Made by a program: the position numbers and the translations under genes. 50,935 nucleotides of DNA from Tubiluchus corallicola (Eukaryota; Priapulida; Priapulimorpha; Priapulimorphida; Tubiluchidae): NCBI GenBank assembly GCA_030141605.1, contig JAQGDQ010002424.1, forward strand, positions 1-50,935, read 5' to 3'. A model generated the notes under the pieces. That model had not been told where the DNA came from and made no database searches. It saw nothing but the letters and a program-made list of their open reading frames with translations. Positions 36,881 to 46,012 of this stretch are shown here, piece after piece (positions within the stretch are counted from its first letter, which is position 1; the number at the start of each line of letters is the position of its first letter).

Positions 36881-38824
36881 ATGATAAATATAACTTTACC
36901 AGATGGAAGTGTAAAACGATACCCCCAAAGTGTTACTGGCTATGATATAGCTATGGACATAAGTGAAGGGTTAGCACGCAATGCGTTATCTATAAAAGCA
37001 AATAATGAAGTTTGGGAATTAAACAGAAAAATAACACAAGATGCAAACGTAGAGATACTAACATGGAAGGATAAAGAAGGGAAAATGACTTTTTGGCACT
37101 CCTCTGCACACCTCATGGCAGAAGCATTAGAAAACATATACCCCGGAATAAAGTTCGGAATAGGTCCTCCCATTGAAAACGGCTTTTATTACGACGTAGA
37201 CCTTGACAATGTAAAGTTTAACCCCAACGAAGACATTCCCAAAATTGAGGCGAAAATGTTAGAGTTGGCAAAGCAGAAAAATCCATATAAAAGAGAAAAA
37301 GTAAGCAAAAAATCTGCTATTAAGTTTTTTAAAGAAAAAAATGACGAGTATAAAGTAGAATTACTACAAGACTTAGAAGATAGCACAATAACATTCTACC
37401 ATCAAGGAACATTTACAGACCTATGCAAAGGACCACACATTCCACATACAGGGTTGATAAAAGCTGTAAAAATACTCAACATAGCAGGAGCATACTGGAG
37501 AGGAGATGAGAAGAGAAAACAGCTTACAAGATTCTACGCCATATCGTTTCCCAAACAAAAAGAATTGAAAGAACACTTGCACATGTTAGAGGAAGCCCAA
37601 AAACGAGACCATAGAAAAATTGGAAAAGAACTTGAATTGTTTACATTCTCAGAAAATGTTGGTTTAGGATTGCCTTTATGGCTACCTAAAGGCGTGATTT
37701 TAAGAGAACGGCTAGAAGACTTTCTAAAAAAGGAACAAGTTAAAGCTGGATATTAGCCTGTAATAACTCCACATATAGGCGGAAAAAACCTATACATGAC
37801 CTCAGGGCATTATGAAAAATACGGTAGTAGTTCGTTTCAACCAATCACCACCCCCAATGAAAATGAAGAGTTTTTGCTAAAGCCAATGAACTGTCCACAC
37901 CATTGTGAAATATACAAGAGTAAACCCCGCTCCTACAAAGAACTACCTTTACGCTTAGCAGAGTTTGGCACCGTATACCGTTATGAGCAAAGCGGTGAAC
38001 TGCATGGACTAACACGCGTAAGAGGGTTTACACAAGACGATGCTCACATTTTTTGTACACCATCACAGGTAAAAGAAGAATTTAAAAAAGTAATAGACTT
38101 AGTGCTATATGTATTCAAAAGTCTTGGTTTTAGTGAGTTTTTAACCCAAATTTCATTAAGAGATGAAAATGATAAAACCAAATACATTGGTGGTGATGAG
38201 CTTTGGCAGACCGCAGAAAACGCCATTTTAGAAGCCGCAAAAGAAAAAGAATTGAACACAACAACAGAGTATGGCGAAGCAGCTTTTTATGGTCCTAAAT
38301 TAGATTTTATAGTAAAAGATGCACTGCAAAGGCGTTGGCAGTTAGGGACAATTCAAGTAGATTATCAGCTGCCTGAGCGGTTTCAGTTAGAATATATAGG
38401 CTCTGATAATCAAAAGCACCGTCCAGTTATGATTCACAGAGCACCTTTTGGCTCTATGGAACGTTTCATTGCCTTACTAATAGAACATTGCGGAGGAAAA
38501 TTTCCATTTTGGCTTGCCCCCGAACAAGTCATTGTCCTGCCTATTTCTGAAAAATATAGCTCATATGCACAAAAGACACTCCTTTCTCTACAAGAAAAAG
38601 GATTTATAGGAAGCATCGATAACAGAGATGAAAAAATAGGTAAAAAGATAAGAGATGCAGAAATTAAAAAAACACCTTTCATGTTAATTTTAGGAGAGAA
38701 AGAAAATGCAAACCAAACGGTAACCATTAGACAACATGGAAAAGGTGACTTAGGAACATTTACATATGATGAAATGGTAACTTTCTTTTTGAACGAAAGT
38801 TATAAAAGCCAAAATTTAAATTAA
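36881..38824 (+). CDS. thrS: Threonyl-tRNA synthetase interrupted by an in-frame TAG
   Basis: One continuous frame of 647 codons plus stop, broken only by TAG at 37754-37756 (codon 292). Part one has the TGS domain (about 1-60), the editing domain [11 protein letters not shown] and [18 protein letters not shown]. Part two has the catalytic core: [14 protein letters not shown], motif 2 ([21 protein letters not shown]) and motif 3 ([20 protein letters not shown]), plus the anticodon-binding domain. The family sequence runs straight across, with KAGY before and PVITPHIG after the TAG, so the ancestral codon was probably CAG or GAG. ThrRS is essential, which makes this hard to explain as a normal pseudogene. 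Confidence 0.85.
37754..37756 (+). other. In-frame TAG codon inside thrS
   Basis: TAG sits between codons for KAGY and PVITPHIG in an otherwise continuous threonyl-tRNA synthetase frame. The next in-frame ATG is at 37796. There is no length change, so this is a substitution and not an indel. Confidence 0.85.
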
Positions 38825-38843
38825 AAATTCTTTTTTTTAGGAA

Positions 38844-38870
38844 TTGTTTAAAAATTTAATTTTATATTTG
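38844..38870 (+). promoter_or_regulatory. Promoter of infC-rpmI-rplT
   Basis: TTG (38844-38846), 16 nt, TATATTTG (38863-38870), followed by infC at 38893. It would let infC be transcribed independently of thrS. Confidence 0.65.
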
Positions 38871-38892
38871 CAGAATAAAAAAATATTAAAAC

Positions 38893-39441
38893 GTGGCATC
38901 ACAAAGGAAATATTATTCTAGAAGAAAAGAAGAACCCTTTAAGATTAATGAAAATATACGCTCTTCTACGGTTAGACTAATAGGAGACGATATAGAACAA
39001 AGCATTTGCTCATTACAAGAAGCACTAGAAAAAGCGGAGCAAGCAGAGTTAGACTTAGTAGAAATATCGCCTAACGCTAACCCTCCCGTATGTAAAATTG
39101 TAGATTATTCAAAATTCAAGTACGAGCAAAAGAAACGGCAAAAAGAACTGAAGTCTAAAACATCTAAGTCCGTGCTGAAAGAAATACGTTTTACCCCTAA
39201 TATTAATGATCACGATTTTAACTTTAAATTAAAACACGCTATCAACTTCTTAAAAGAAGGAAATAAAGTAAAAGCGTATGTGCATTTTTTTGGACGAACG
39301 ATACTATATAAAGATAGAGGAAAAGTATTAATAGATAAATTTATTAAAGAGCTAACAGAATATGGAAAGGTAGATGGAGTCCCCCGATTGGAAGGAAAAA
39401 GGCTAATTGTACATCTTTCCCCTATTTCTAAAAAGAATTAA
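38893..39441 (+). CDS. infC: Translation initiation factor IF-3
   Basis: A 182-residue IF-3, which binds the 30S subunit and checks start-codon selection. The N-terminal domain has INENIRSSTVRLIGDD near residue 18, and the C-terminal domain (from about 80) has KEIRFTPNINDHDFNFKL and AYVHFFGRTILYKDRG. It starts with GTG, a non-ATG start that recalls the rare start (AUU) used for IF-3 autoregulation in E. coli. It is followed by rpmI and rplT, the classical arrangement, and preceded by its own promoter. Confidence 0.94.
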   Translation: MASQRKYYSRRKEEPFKINENIRSSTVRLIGDDIEQSICSLQEALEKAEQAELDLVEISPNANPPVCKIVDYSKFKYEQKKRQKELKSKTSKSVLKEIRFTPNINDHDFNFKLKHAINFLKEGNKVKAYVHFFGRTILYKDRGKVLIDKFIKELTEYGKVDGVPRLEGKRLIVHLSPISKKN

Positions 39442-39453
39442 ATATTAAATAAC

Positions 39454-39654
39454 ATGCCAAAAGTAAAAACAAAAACAAAATCAGGAGCTAAGAAAAGATT
39501 TAAAATTACAGCAACAGGGAAGATCAAAAGGAAACACGCTTATAAGAGCCATATTTTGACAAAAAAATCAACAAAAAGAAAGCGAAATTTAACAAAGTCC
39601 ACGCTAGTAAACACATCAGATGTAGGAAGAGTTAAAAAAATGTTAAATATCTAA
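39454..39654 (+). CDS. rpmI: 50S ribosomal protein L35
   Basis: A 66-residue, very basic protein with the L35 opening [25 protein letters not shown] and [19 protein letters not shown]. It lies 12 nt after infC and 31 nt before rplT in the infC-rpmI-rplT operon. The length is normal. Confidence 0.95.
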   Translation: MPKVKTKTKSGAKKRFKITATGKIKRKHAYKSHILTKKSTKRKRNLTKSTLVNTSDVGRVKKMLNI

Positions 39655-39685
39655 CCAAGAAATAAACTATTTAAATTGAAGTAAA

Positions 39686-40033
39686 ATGCCAAGGTCAGTA
39701 AATTCAGCCGCTTCAAAAGCAAGAAGGAAAAAAATACTAAAGTTTGCCAAAGGATATTGGGGGAGAAGAAAAAATGTTTGGACAGTTGCAAAAAATGCCG
39801 TAGAAAAAGGGTGGCTTTATTCATATAGAGATAGAAAAACTAAAAAACGCGAATACCGTTCGTTGTGGATAATGAGAATTAATGCTAAGTCCAGAGAGCA
39901 TGGAATGTCATATTCACAGTTCATTAATAGCTTGAAAAAAGCTAATGTTGAAATTAATAGAAAGGTATTGGCAGATTTAGCCATGAACAATCCAAAAGCA
40001 TTTGATGCCATTGTTAAAAAAGTCACTAAGTAA
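39686..40033 (+). CDS. rplT: 50S ribosomal protein L20
   Basis: A 115-residue L20 with the family pattern [31 protein letters not shown] and [16 protein letters not shown]20 is an early 50S assembly protein and in some bacteria represses its own operon. It closes the infC-rpmI-rplT group. Confidence 0.95.
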   Translation: MPRSVNSAASKARRKKILKFAKGYWGRRKNVWTVAKNAVEKGWLYSYRDRKTKKREYRSLWIMRINAKSREHGMSYSQFINSLKKANVEINRKVLADLAMNNPKAFDAIVKKVTK

Positions 40034-40117
40034 CACTCTTTAACACATAATATCAATACGCTTTACTACAATATAGATTAACAGAAACTTTGAGAAGTCA
40101 ATTTTTCTTTGTTTCAA

Positions 40118-40702
40118 ATGAAGAAAAATATAGCAATATTTGCATCGGGTAATGGAACAAATGCAGAGCATATTATCCAACATTTTAAAAATCATCCAAA
40201 AATATCTGTCTTCCATGTTTTTTGCAATAAAAAAGATGCCTATGTGCTCAAAAGAGCAAAAAACCATAACATCTCCTACACTGTATTTAGCAAACAAGAG
40301 CTACATGAAACAGATAAAGTAAAAAAGACACTGCAAAAACATGATATCCATTTTGTTGTGCTAGCAGGATTTTTATTACTAATTCCAGCAAAATTGATAG
40401 CTGAATACCCCAAAAAAATGCTAAATATTCATCCCGCCTTACTGCCTAAATATGGCGGAAAAGGTATGTATGGGATGAATGTACACAAAGCAGTGATAGA
40501 AAACAAAGAGAAAGAAACGGGAATTACAATCCATTATGTCAATAAGAATTTTGATGAAGGGGAAATAGTGTTTCAAGCCAAATGTGATGTTGCGCCATCA
40601 GATACTTTTGAGGATGTTGCTCGTAAAGTGCATCAATTAGAATATCTACACTTTGCAAAAATAATAGAAGAGTGCATTCTAAAAGAGTTCAACGATGTAT
40701 GA
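40118..40702 (+). CDS. purN: Phosphoribosylglycinamide formyltransferase
   Basis: A 194-residue GAR transformylase, the third step of purine synthesis, using 10-formyl-THF. I take ATG 40118 (MKKNIAIFASGNGTNAE) as the start. Motifs are IAIFASGNGTN, the catalytic NIHPALLPKYGGKGMYGMNVHKAV region with the conserved Asn-His pair, and the family GITIHYVNKNFDEGEIVFQ. It starts about 85 bp after rplT without an obvious promoter. Confidence 0.92.
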   Translation: MKKNIAIFASGNGTNAEHIIQHFKNHPKISVFHVFCNKKDAYVLKRAKNHNISYTVFSKQELHETDKVKKTLQKHDIHFVVLAGFLLLIPAKLIAEYPKKMLNIHPALLPKYGGKGMYGMNVHKAVIENKEKETGITIHYVNKNFDEGEIVFQAKCDVAPSDTFEDVARKVHQLEYLHFAKIIEECILKEFNDV

Positions 40703-40839
40703 TAATTTTTTGAATTGTATGTAAAAAGCCACACTTTAGCGTTGTAGCATTAAACGAAAATCAGCTAAACAGTAGAAGCTATCAAAAGAGAAATTTAAGT
40801 TATATGTATAGTAAGGATTGAAAAAAAACAAAATGTTAG

Positions 40840-41037
40840 CTATCCTTCTTCGTATTTTCTTTTCATTTTTTGCCTATACTTTGCACGCAAAATTTCATTT
40901 CTTCTTGCCACAGAAGGCTTTTCAAAGTATGCTTTTTTTCTTACAGTTTTTATAACTCCTATTCTCTCGAACTTCTTTTTAAACCTTCTAAGAGCTCTAT
41001 CTACTGTTTCATTATCTTTAACGTGTACAATAATCAT
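40840..41037 (-). CDS. rpsU: 30S ribosomal protein S21
   Basis: A 65-residue basic S21: MIIVHVKDNETVDRALRRFKKKFER, then KKAYFEKPSVARRNEILRAK. S21 is a late-binding 30S protein near the Shine-Dalgarno helix. A TAAATTTG box lies 43 bp upstream. Confidence 0.94.
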   Translation of the reverse strand: MIIVHVKDNETVDRALRRFKKKFERIGVIKTVRKKAYFEKPSVARRNEILRAKYRQKMKRKYEEG

Positions 41038-41079
41038 ATAATATCTTTGTTATTAGTAACTGACCTTAAAATCAAATAG

Positions 41080-41111
41080 CAAATTTACAATATGTTATAC
41101 TATTTGGCAAA
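41080..41111 (-). promoter_or_regulatory. Promoter of rpsU
   Basis: On the minus strand a TTTG (about 41108-41111) is followed after 20 nt by TAAATTTG (41080-41087), about 43 bp before the rpsU start. Confidence 0.55.
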
Positions 41112-41245
41112 CAAATAATTATTTTTTTATAATTTCTTTTCTCTATGGCTTAAGTCTTCAAAATACTCACCGAAAGTTAAATATTTAATTCTATCCAAAT
41201 CAATAAAATCATATGGATATCCCATTTCTATACCGCTAATTTTGT

Positions 41246-42184
41246 CTAATTTTTCAATTGATTTTCAGGGAGTTCTATGTGTAAATATTGAATAACATCT
41301 TCAAATTGCGCCAATGTTCTCGCCCCTATTACAGGTATTATATTATGGTGGCGTTGCTTCATCCAAGCAAGTGACACTTGCGCTGGGGTAATTTTCTCTT
41401 GCTTTGCTATTTCTACAATCTTTTCTATAATAGGCTTATACTTAGGGCTTAAATGCCTGTCATCTTTTGGAAGCCTTTTCAAGTCATCACCAGAGGTCAA
41501 ATATTTTCCTGTTAATGCTCCCGCCCCCAATGGAGACCACGCTGTCACAGTAACATCTAATGCCGTTGCCATTGGCAAGATATCTCTGTCTATTGACCTC
41601 TCTATTAAACTATATTCATTGGTAGATGCAATAATAGGATTCCATCCTCTCAACTCGGCAATAGCATTGGCTCGCGATACAATCCATGCCGGCACATTAG
41701 AGACGCCTATGTAATGTACTTTTCCGCTTTCTATCAAATCATTAGAAGCTCTCAAGTATTCTTCTATTGGGGTGGTAAAATCCCACATATGGACATACAA
41801 CAAGTCTAAATAATCTGTCTTCAGGCGTTTTAAGGTTGCTTCCACACTGCGTATCATGTTTTTTCTATGATTGCCACAAGCATTCGGGTCTTTGGGGTCA
41901 TCAGATAGTGTATACTTACTAGCAAGAACAAAAAAATCTCTATTTGACTTTATAAAATCAGCTAAATATTTCTCACTTGTTCCTTCTGTGTATTTGTTGG
42001 CAGTATCAATAAAATTACCTCCTAAGTTCGCATATGCATCAAATATGGCTCGTGATTCTTCTTTATTAGATCCCCAAGAGTGCTCTTTGCTATCCCAATC
42101 GTTCCCAAAAGTCATAGTTCCCAACGACACTTCGGATACTCGCAAACCACTTTTACCTAATAATTTATATTTCATTCTTTTCAT
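41246..42184 (-). CDS. Aldo/keto reductase, C-terminus displaced by a frameshift
   Basis: The NADPH-dependent aldo/keto reductase reads KLGKSGLRVSEVSLGTMTFGND with the tetrad region FIDTANKYTEGTSEKYL, HMWDFTTPIEEYL and ASTNEYSLIERS. The start is ATG 42184 or 42175; the upstream open frame runs into tRNA-Phe and is not genic. The frame ends after ELPENQLKN at 41246, but the next frame continues the family tail (LDKISGIEMGYPYDF...) to 41127. The T5 run at 41250-41254 (A5 on the coding strand) is one base short of the needed A6. The catalytic core is complete, so the product could be active without its last 40 residues or so. Confidence 0.8.
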   Translation of the reverse strand: MKRMKYKLLGKSGLRVSEVSLGTMTFGNDWDSKEHSWGSNKEESRAIFDAYANLGGNFIDTANKYTEGTSEKYLADFIKSNRDFFVLASKYTLSDDPKDPNACGNHRKNMIRSVEATLKRLKTDYLDLLYVHMWDFTTPIEEYLRASNDLIESGKVHYIGVSNVPAWIVSRANAIAELRGWNPIIASTNEYSLIERSIDRDILPMATALDVTVTAWSPLGAGALTGKYLTSGDDLKRLPKDDRHLSPKYKPIIEKIVEIAKQEKITPAQVSLAWMKQRHHNIIPVIGARTLAQFEDVIQYLHIELPENQLKN

Positions 42185-42279
42185 TTTTGCTAATTTTATT
42201 GTGTTTTTAAGATACTTGTAGTCTGAGTAAAATCTGATAAAAATTAAAACTAACGCTTTTTTAAAACACCTCCAAAAAA

Positions 42280-42309
42280 AAGACAAGGCAATAGCAATTG
42301 CCTTGTCTT
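42280..42309 (-). terminator. Intrinsic terminator after tRNA-Phe
   Basis: A perfect 13-bp stem (42280-42292 with 42297-42309) around loop AGCA, followed on the minus strand by eight T residues, 9 bp after the encoded CCA of tRNA-Phe. Textbook intrinsic terminator. Confidence 0.92.
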
Positions 42310-42320
42310 CTTGCCTATGG

Positions 42321-42343
42321 TGGTGACGAGTGGAATCGAACCA

Positions 42344-42387
<44 letters not shown>

Positions 42388-42393
42388 ATCACC
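42321..42393 (-). tRNA. tRNA-Phe (anticodon GAA)
   Basis: The minus strand folds with acceptor GGTGATG/CGTCACC, D-arm CTCAGTTGGTAGAGC, anticodon stem CGGA/TCCG around the loop with GAA, and T-arm GGTTCGATTCC. Unlike the other three tRNAs here, the CCA end is encoded (42318-42320). Confidence 0.96.
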
Positions 42394-42407
42394 AACATTA
42401 ATCATTG

Positions 42408-42436
42408 CAAATATACAAAAAAATTAAAACACTCAA
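42408..42436 (-). promoter_or_regulatory. Promoter of tRNA-Phe
   Basis: On the minus strand TTG (42434-42436), 18 nt, then TATATTTG (42408-42415), 15 bp before the tRNA. Confidence 0.8.
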
Positions 42437-42538
42437 TACTATGAATACAAATATTTTTCAAAAAAAGGCAGTATTTATACAATAAAAGCAAATAATCGCC
42501 TGAATTAGTTATAAACACTGTATTTTTTTGGAAAATAT

Positions 42539-42569
42539 TTGATATTTTTATAAAATAGGCGTATCTTTG
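42539..42569 (+). promoter_or_regulatory. Promoter of the NSS transporter gene
   Basis: TTG (42539-42541), 20 nt, TATCTTTG (42562-42569), about 49 bp before the start at 42618. Confidence 0.65.
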
Positions 42570-42617
42570 CAAACTTGACTATTTCATATCAAACACAACA
42601 AATCAGCTAAATGAATT

Positions 42618-44006
42618 ATGATAAAATTAAGAAAAACTAAAATCAAAGTTAAAAGAAGGGATCTATTTAGTAGTAAACTTGGGGTCATACTTGCAGCTAC
42701 GGGGTCTGCTATTGGGCTGGGTAACATATGGAAATTTCCATACATGGCTGGTCAACATGGAGGCGGAGCATTTTTACTACTGTATCTAATATTTGTATTT
42801 ACAATAGGTATGCCTATAATGATGACAGAATTTGTTGCTGGTCGGTCAACACGCTCAAATCCTCATTCTGCTTTTAAAAAATTAACAGAGAACAAATTTT
42901 TTAAACACGTTGGAATGATTGGCATATTAGCCTGCTTTATCATACTTTCATTCTATGGAGTAATCGCTGGATGGACGTTAGAATATACTTTTAGAGCAAT
43001 AACAAATTCCTTTTCAGGAAAAGACGCAAGTACATTATTGCAAGAATTCAACGCCTTTAAACAACACCCAATAAAGCCCATATTTTGGCAATTTTTATTT
43101 ATGGCTCTCACAGGAGGAGTAGTTTTTTTTGGAATAAAAAAAGGTATAGAGCGATTTTCAAAAATCTTAATGCCTATTTTATTTGCCATTTTAATATTCA
43201 TTCTTATAAAAACTCTATTTCTAACAAAAAATGGTGTTTCAGGTACAGAAGGAATAATGAAATTGCTCGATCCTGACTTCTCAAAAATAAGCATAAGAAC
43301 TATATTAGATGCTCTCGGACAATCGTTTTTCTCTTTAAGTATAGGACTTGGAGTAATGATAACTTACGGATCATATATTCCTGCAAAAAATAATTTGACA
43401 AACACTTCAGTGCAAGTTACTATTTTAGACACTCTAATTGCCATAATAGCAGGAATGGTGATATTTTCCATAACATGGGTTTTTGTTATTCATCCCGATG
43501 AGGGCATGGGACTTACATTTATCTCTTTGCCAAATATTTTTGACGATATGGCAGGGGGCGTTGTTTGGGGTATTTTATTTTTTGTGCTATTAGCGTTAGC
43601 AGCACTTACCTCTACAATATCTACTTTAGAAGTGCTTATTTCTTATGCCACAGAAGAGTTAAACATAAAAAGGGGCAAAGCCACTATAATATTTACATTA
43701 ATTTGTTCTGCATTAGGGGCTATATGTTCTCTTTCTCTTGGGCAAAAATTTTTACAAATTAAAGGGAAACCAATCTTTGATATTTTAGATGTGTTTGCTT
43801 CAAACATATTATTACCATTAGGTGGGCTACTTGTTTGTATATTCTTTGGTTGGTTTTATAATTCAGATAAAATAAAAGAAGAGCTATCAAATCAAGGAGA
43901 ATTAAAGTTAAAGTTTTTTCAATTCTTTATGTTCTTCATAAAATATATCATTCCTATAGCTATTCTCATAATACTTGTTTATGAATGGCTTGGTCGTATT
44001 TTATAA
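42618..44006 (+). CDS. Neurotransmitter:sodium symporter (NSS/SNF) family transporter
   Basis: A 462-residue membrane protein of the LeuT-like NSS family, which couples sodium influx to uptake of amino acids or related amines. The opening SSKLGVILAATGSAIGLGNIWKFPYMAGQHGGGAFL is the hallmark TM1 region with the unwound substrate/Na site. Later segments fit TM6 (DALGQSFFSLSIGLGVMITYGSY) and the C-terminal helices. Substrate unknown. It converges on the symporter gene with a shared terminator. Confidence 0.92.
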   Translation: MIKLRKTKIKVKRRDLFSSKLGVILAATGSAIGLGNIWKFPYMAGQHGGGAFLLLYLIFVFTIGMPIMMTEFVAGRSTRSNPHSAFKKLTENKFFKHVGMIGILACFIILSFYGVIAGWTLEYTFRAITNSFSGKDASTLLQEFNAFKQHPIKPIFWQFLFMALTGGVVFFGIKKGIERFSKILMPILFAILIFILIKTLFLTKNGVSGTEGIMKLLDPDFSKISIRTILDALGQSFFSLSIGLGVMITYGSYIPAKNNLTNTSVQVTILDTLIAIIAGMVIFSITWVFVIHPDEGMGLTFISLPNIFDDMAGGVVWGILFFVLLALAALTSTISTLEVLISYATEELNIKRGKATIIFTLICSALGAICSLSLGQKFLQIKGKPIFDILDVFASNILLPLGGLLVCIFFGWFYNSDKIKEELSNQGELKLKFFQFFMFFIKYIIPIAILIILVYEWLGRIL

Positions 44007-44019
44007 AGCAAAATAAAAT

Positions 44020-44066
44020 ACAGAAGGGAGAAAAAGGACTTATAAAACCCTTTTTCTCCCTTCTGT
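44020..44066. terminator. Perfect 18-bp bidirectional terminator
   Basis: Arms 44020-44037 and 44049-44066 are exact complements, with an A5/T5 pair inside the stem. It lies between the convergent stops of the transporter (44006) and the symporter (44079), so it can end both transcripts. Confidence 0.85.
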
Positions 44067-44078
44067 TTATATGTTTAT

Positions 44079-45922
44079 TTACGCTTTCTTTTTTCTATAT
44101 TTATCAATTTTTAACTTGCCAAGTAGTCTAAATAGTATATACGTTCCAACAAGCGCCCCAGATAATAATGATATCCCTAATGTGAAGTTTTGATAAACTA
44201 AATTTCCTATTCCAAACAGTGCAAAATAAATACTCACACACCCTATAAACACACACAATATCTGAAGTGGCATTTCCCATGCCTCTCCTTTTTCCTTTTT
44301 ATTAATAACAACTCCTTCTTTCTTTGCATCATTTATTACTTTTTTCCATCCAGGACCTCCAGGATGTGTAAGTTTATAAAACTTTCTTAGTGTCTCTTTA
44401 TTTTCAGGTCTTGTGATAAATGTAACCACTATCCATGTAACAGTCGTCACACCAACAGCAATTAGAAGCCTCGTAGAAGTCCAATCTATAAGCCTGCCTT
44501 CATTAAAAGTTTTAGCAAAATCAGAATCAAAACCAAACACTAACACGCATGCTGTAATAGTAGCAACAATCATAGCTATTAGCTCTGTCCATGCATTAAT
44601 TCTCCACCAGAACCATCTTAAAAGGTAAATAGCTCCTGTTCCTGCCCCCGACAATATTAGAATATCAAAGGCTTGCGTAGCATTATTTAAAAGTGTCAAT
44701 GCAATAGTTCCTGCAACAACCATAAGTGATACAGTAGTAATTCTTCCTACCAACACCAGTTCTTTCTCTGTAGCGTTGGGTTTGACGATTCGTTTATAGA
44801 AATCATTTACAAAATATGAAGACCCCCAATTAAGGTGTGTTCCTATTGTAGACATATATGCGGCAATAATTGAAGCCACAACCAAGCCTAACCATCCAGA
44901 AGAGAGTTTTGTAAGCATTACAGGATAGGCAATATCATCTTTTAAGTATGTGTCAGAAACATTTGGAAAAGCTGCTTTTATGTCTTCCAATCCGGGATAT
45001 ATAATAATAGAAGCCAACGCTACAATTATCCAAGGCCACGGGCGAAGTGCATAGTGTGCAAAGTTAAAAAATAGTGTTGCTCCTACTGCGTTTTTTTCAT
45101 TTTTGGCAGAAAGCATTCTCTGAGCTATATAGCCTCCTCCTCCAGGCTCAGCACCGGGATACCACACTGACCACCATTGTACCGCTATTGGTATTATAAA
45201 AAGAGGTATTAAAGCAGACAGATCTCCAAAATCAGGAAACATATTCATTGTTTCTTGTAATTTAGGATGCGAAAGAAGATTGCTCAAACCGCCTACTTCT
45301 GGTTGATTTACAGCCACCACAGCTGCAAATACAGCACCAAACATGGCAATAGAATATTGAAAAAAATCTGCCCATATGACACCTTTCAAGCCGCCTAAAG
45401 AGGCATACACCACTACTACAATCGAAGCTCCTACAACACTTATCCATGGTTCAATTCCAAACATAATAGCTCCAATTTTAATAGCTGCCAACGATACTGT
45501 TGCCATAATGAGGCAATTAAAAAATATGCCTAAGTATATGGCTCTAAATATCCTTAAGAAAGAAGCAATTTTACCGCTATATCTTATCTCATAAAACTCC
45601 AAATCTGTCATTACTTCTGAGCGGCGCCACAGTTAGCATAAATAAAACTGTTACCATACCTGTAAGCAAAAATGCCCGCAAGCCCAGTTTTTTTGCTTAC
45701 GCTGTTTTCCCTAACCATTCCTGTTACCAAGTTAGGGGTGTCTGCCGAAAAGGTACACGCTACCATTGATGCTCCTAATAGCCACCAAGGCATGTTTCTT
45801 CCTCCTAAGAAAAATTCTGATGCACTTTTTCCCGCTGTTTTAGCTGCCCATAAACCTATTAGTATAAGTATTAGGAAAAAAACACCTATAATGAGCCAAT
45901 CTAGAGTTTGTAAATAAATCAT
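44079..45922 (-). pseudogene. Sodium:solute symporter (SSS family), frame broken near the N-terminus
   Basis: A first segment (45611-45922) encodes TM1 and the conserved GGRNMPWWLLGASMVACTFSADTPNLVTG stretch. The frame then scrambles and stops, and the rest resumes at ATG 45609-45611 (MTDLEFYEIRYSGKIASFL) and runs 510 residues to the end with sodium-site motifs (QWWSVWYPGAEPGGGGYIAQRM). Between 45625 and 45710 several single-base length differences from the expected reading (A7, TGCGG, T4, A2) destroy the frame. The second segment alone lacks TM1-2. It follows the amino-sugar gene by 32 bp and probably imported a related substrate. Confidence 0.8.
45405..45742. repeat. Inverted repeat arm A (within the symporter gene)
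   Basis: About 335 bp here is the reverse complement of 50604-50935. The 200 bp or so nearest the window end of copy B (50734-50935) match arm A with no differences that I can see; the differences cluster in the other 110 bp. The repeat may extend beyond the window. Confidence 0.85.
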
Positions 45923-46012
45923 TTTGTATAAAATTTTCTGTTTCTATAAATAAATTAATAGTGGTAGCGTTTGAATGCTTCCATGGCTTCATATTCTGCC
46001 AAGCCCAATAAG

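Noticed and set aside
36881-38824. Stop-codon reassignment (TAG read as an amino acid)
   Set aside because: The thrS TAG replaces a Glu or Gln position and the recQ TAG replaces Trp, so one reassigned meaning cannot fit both. RF1 (prfA) is intact and core genes have no internal TAG. No suppressor tRNA is seen in the window.
42185-42352. N-terminal extension of the aldo/keto reductase
   Set aside because: It runs through the terminator and into tRNA-Phe, and family sequence begins only at KYKLLGKSG.
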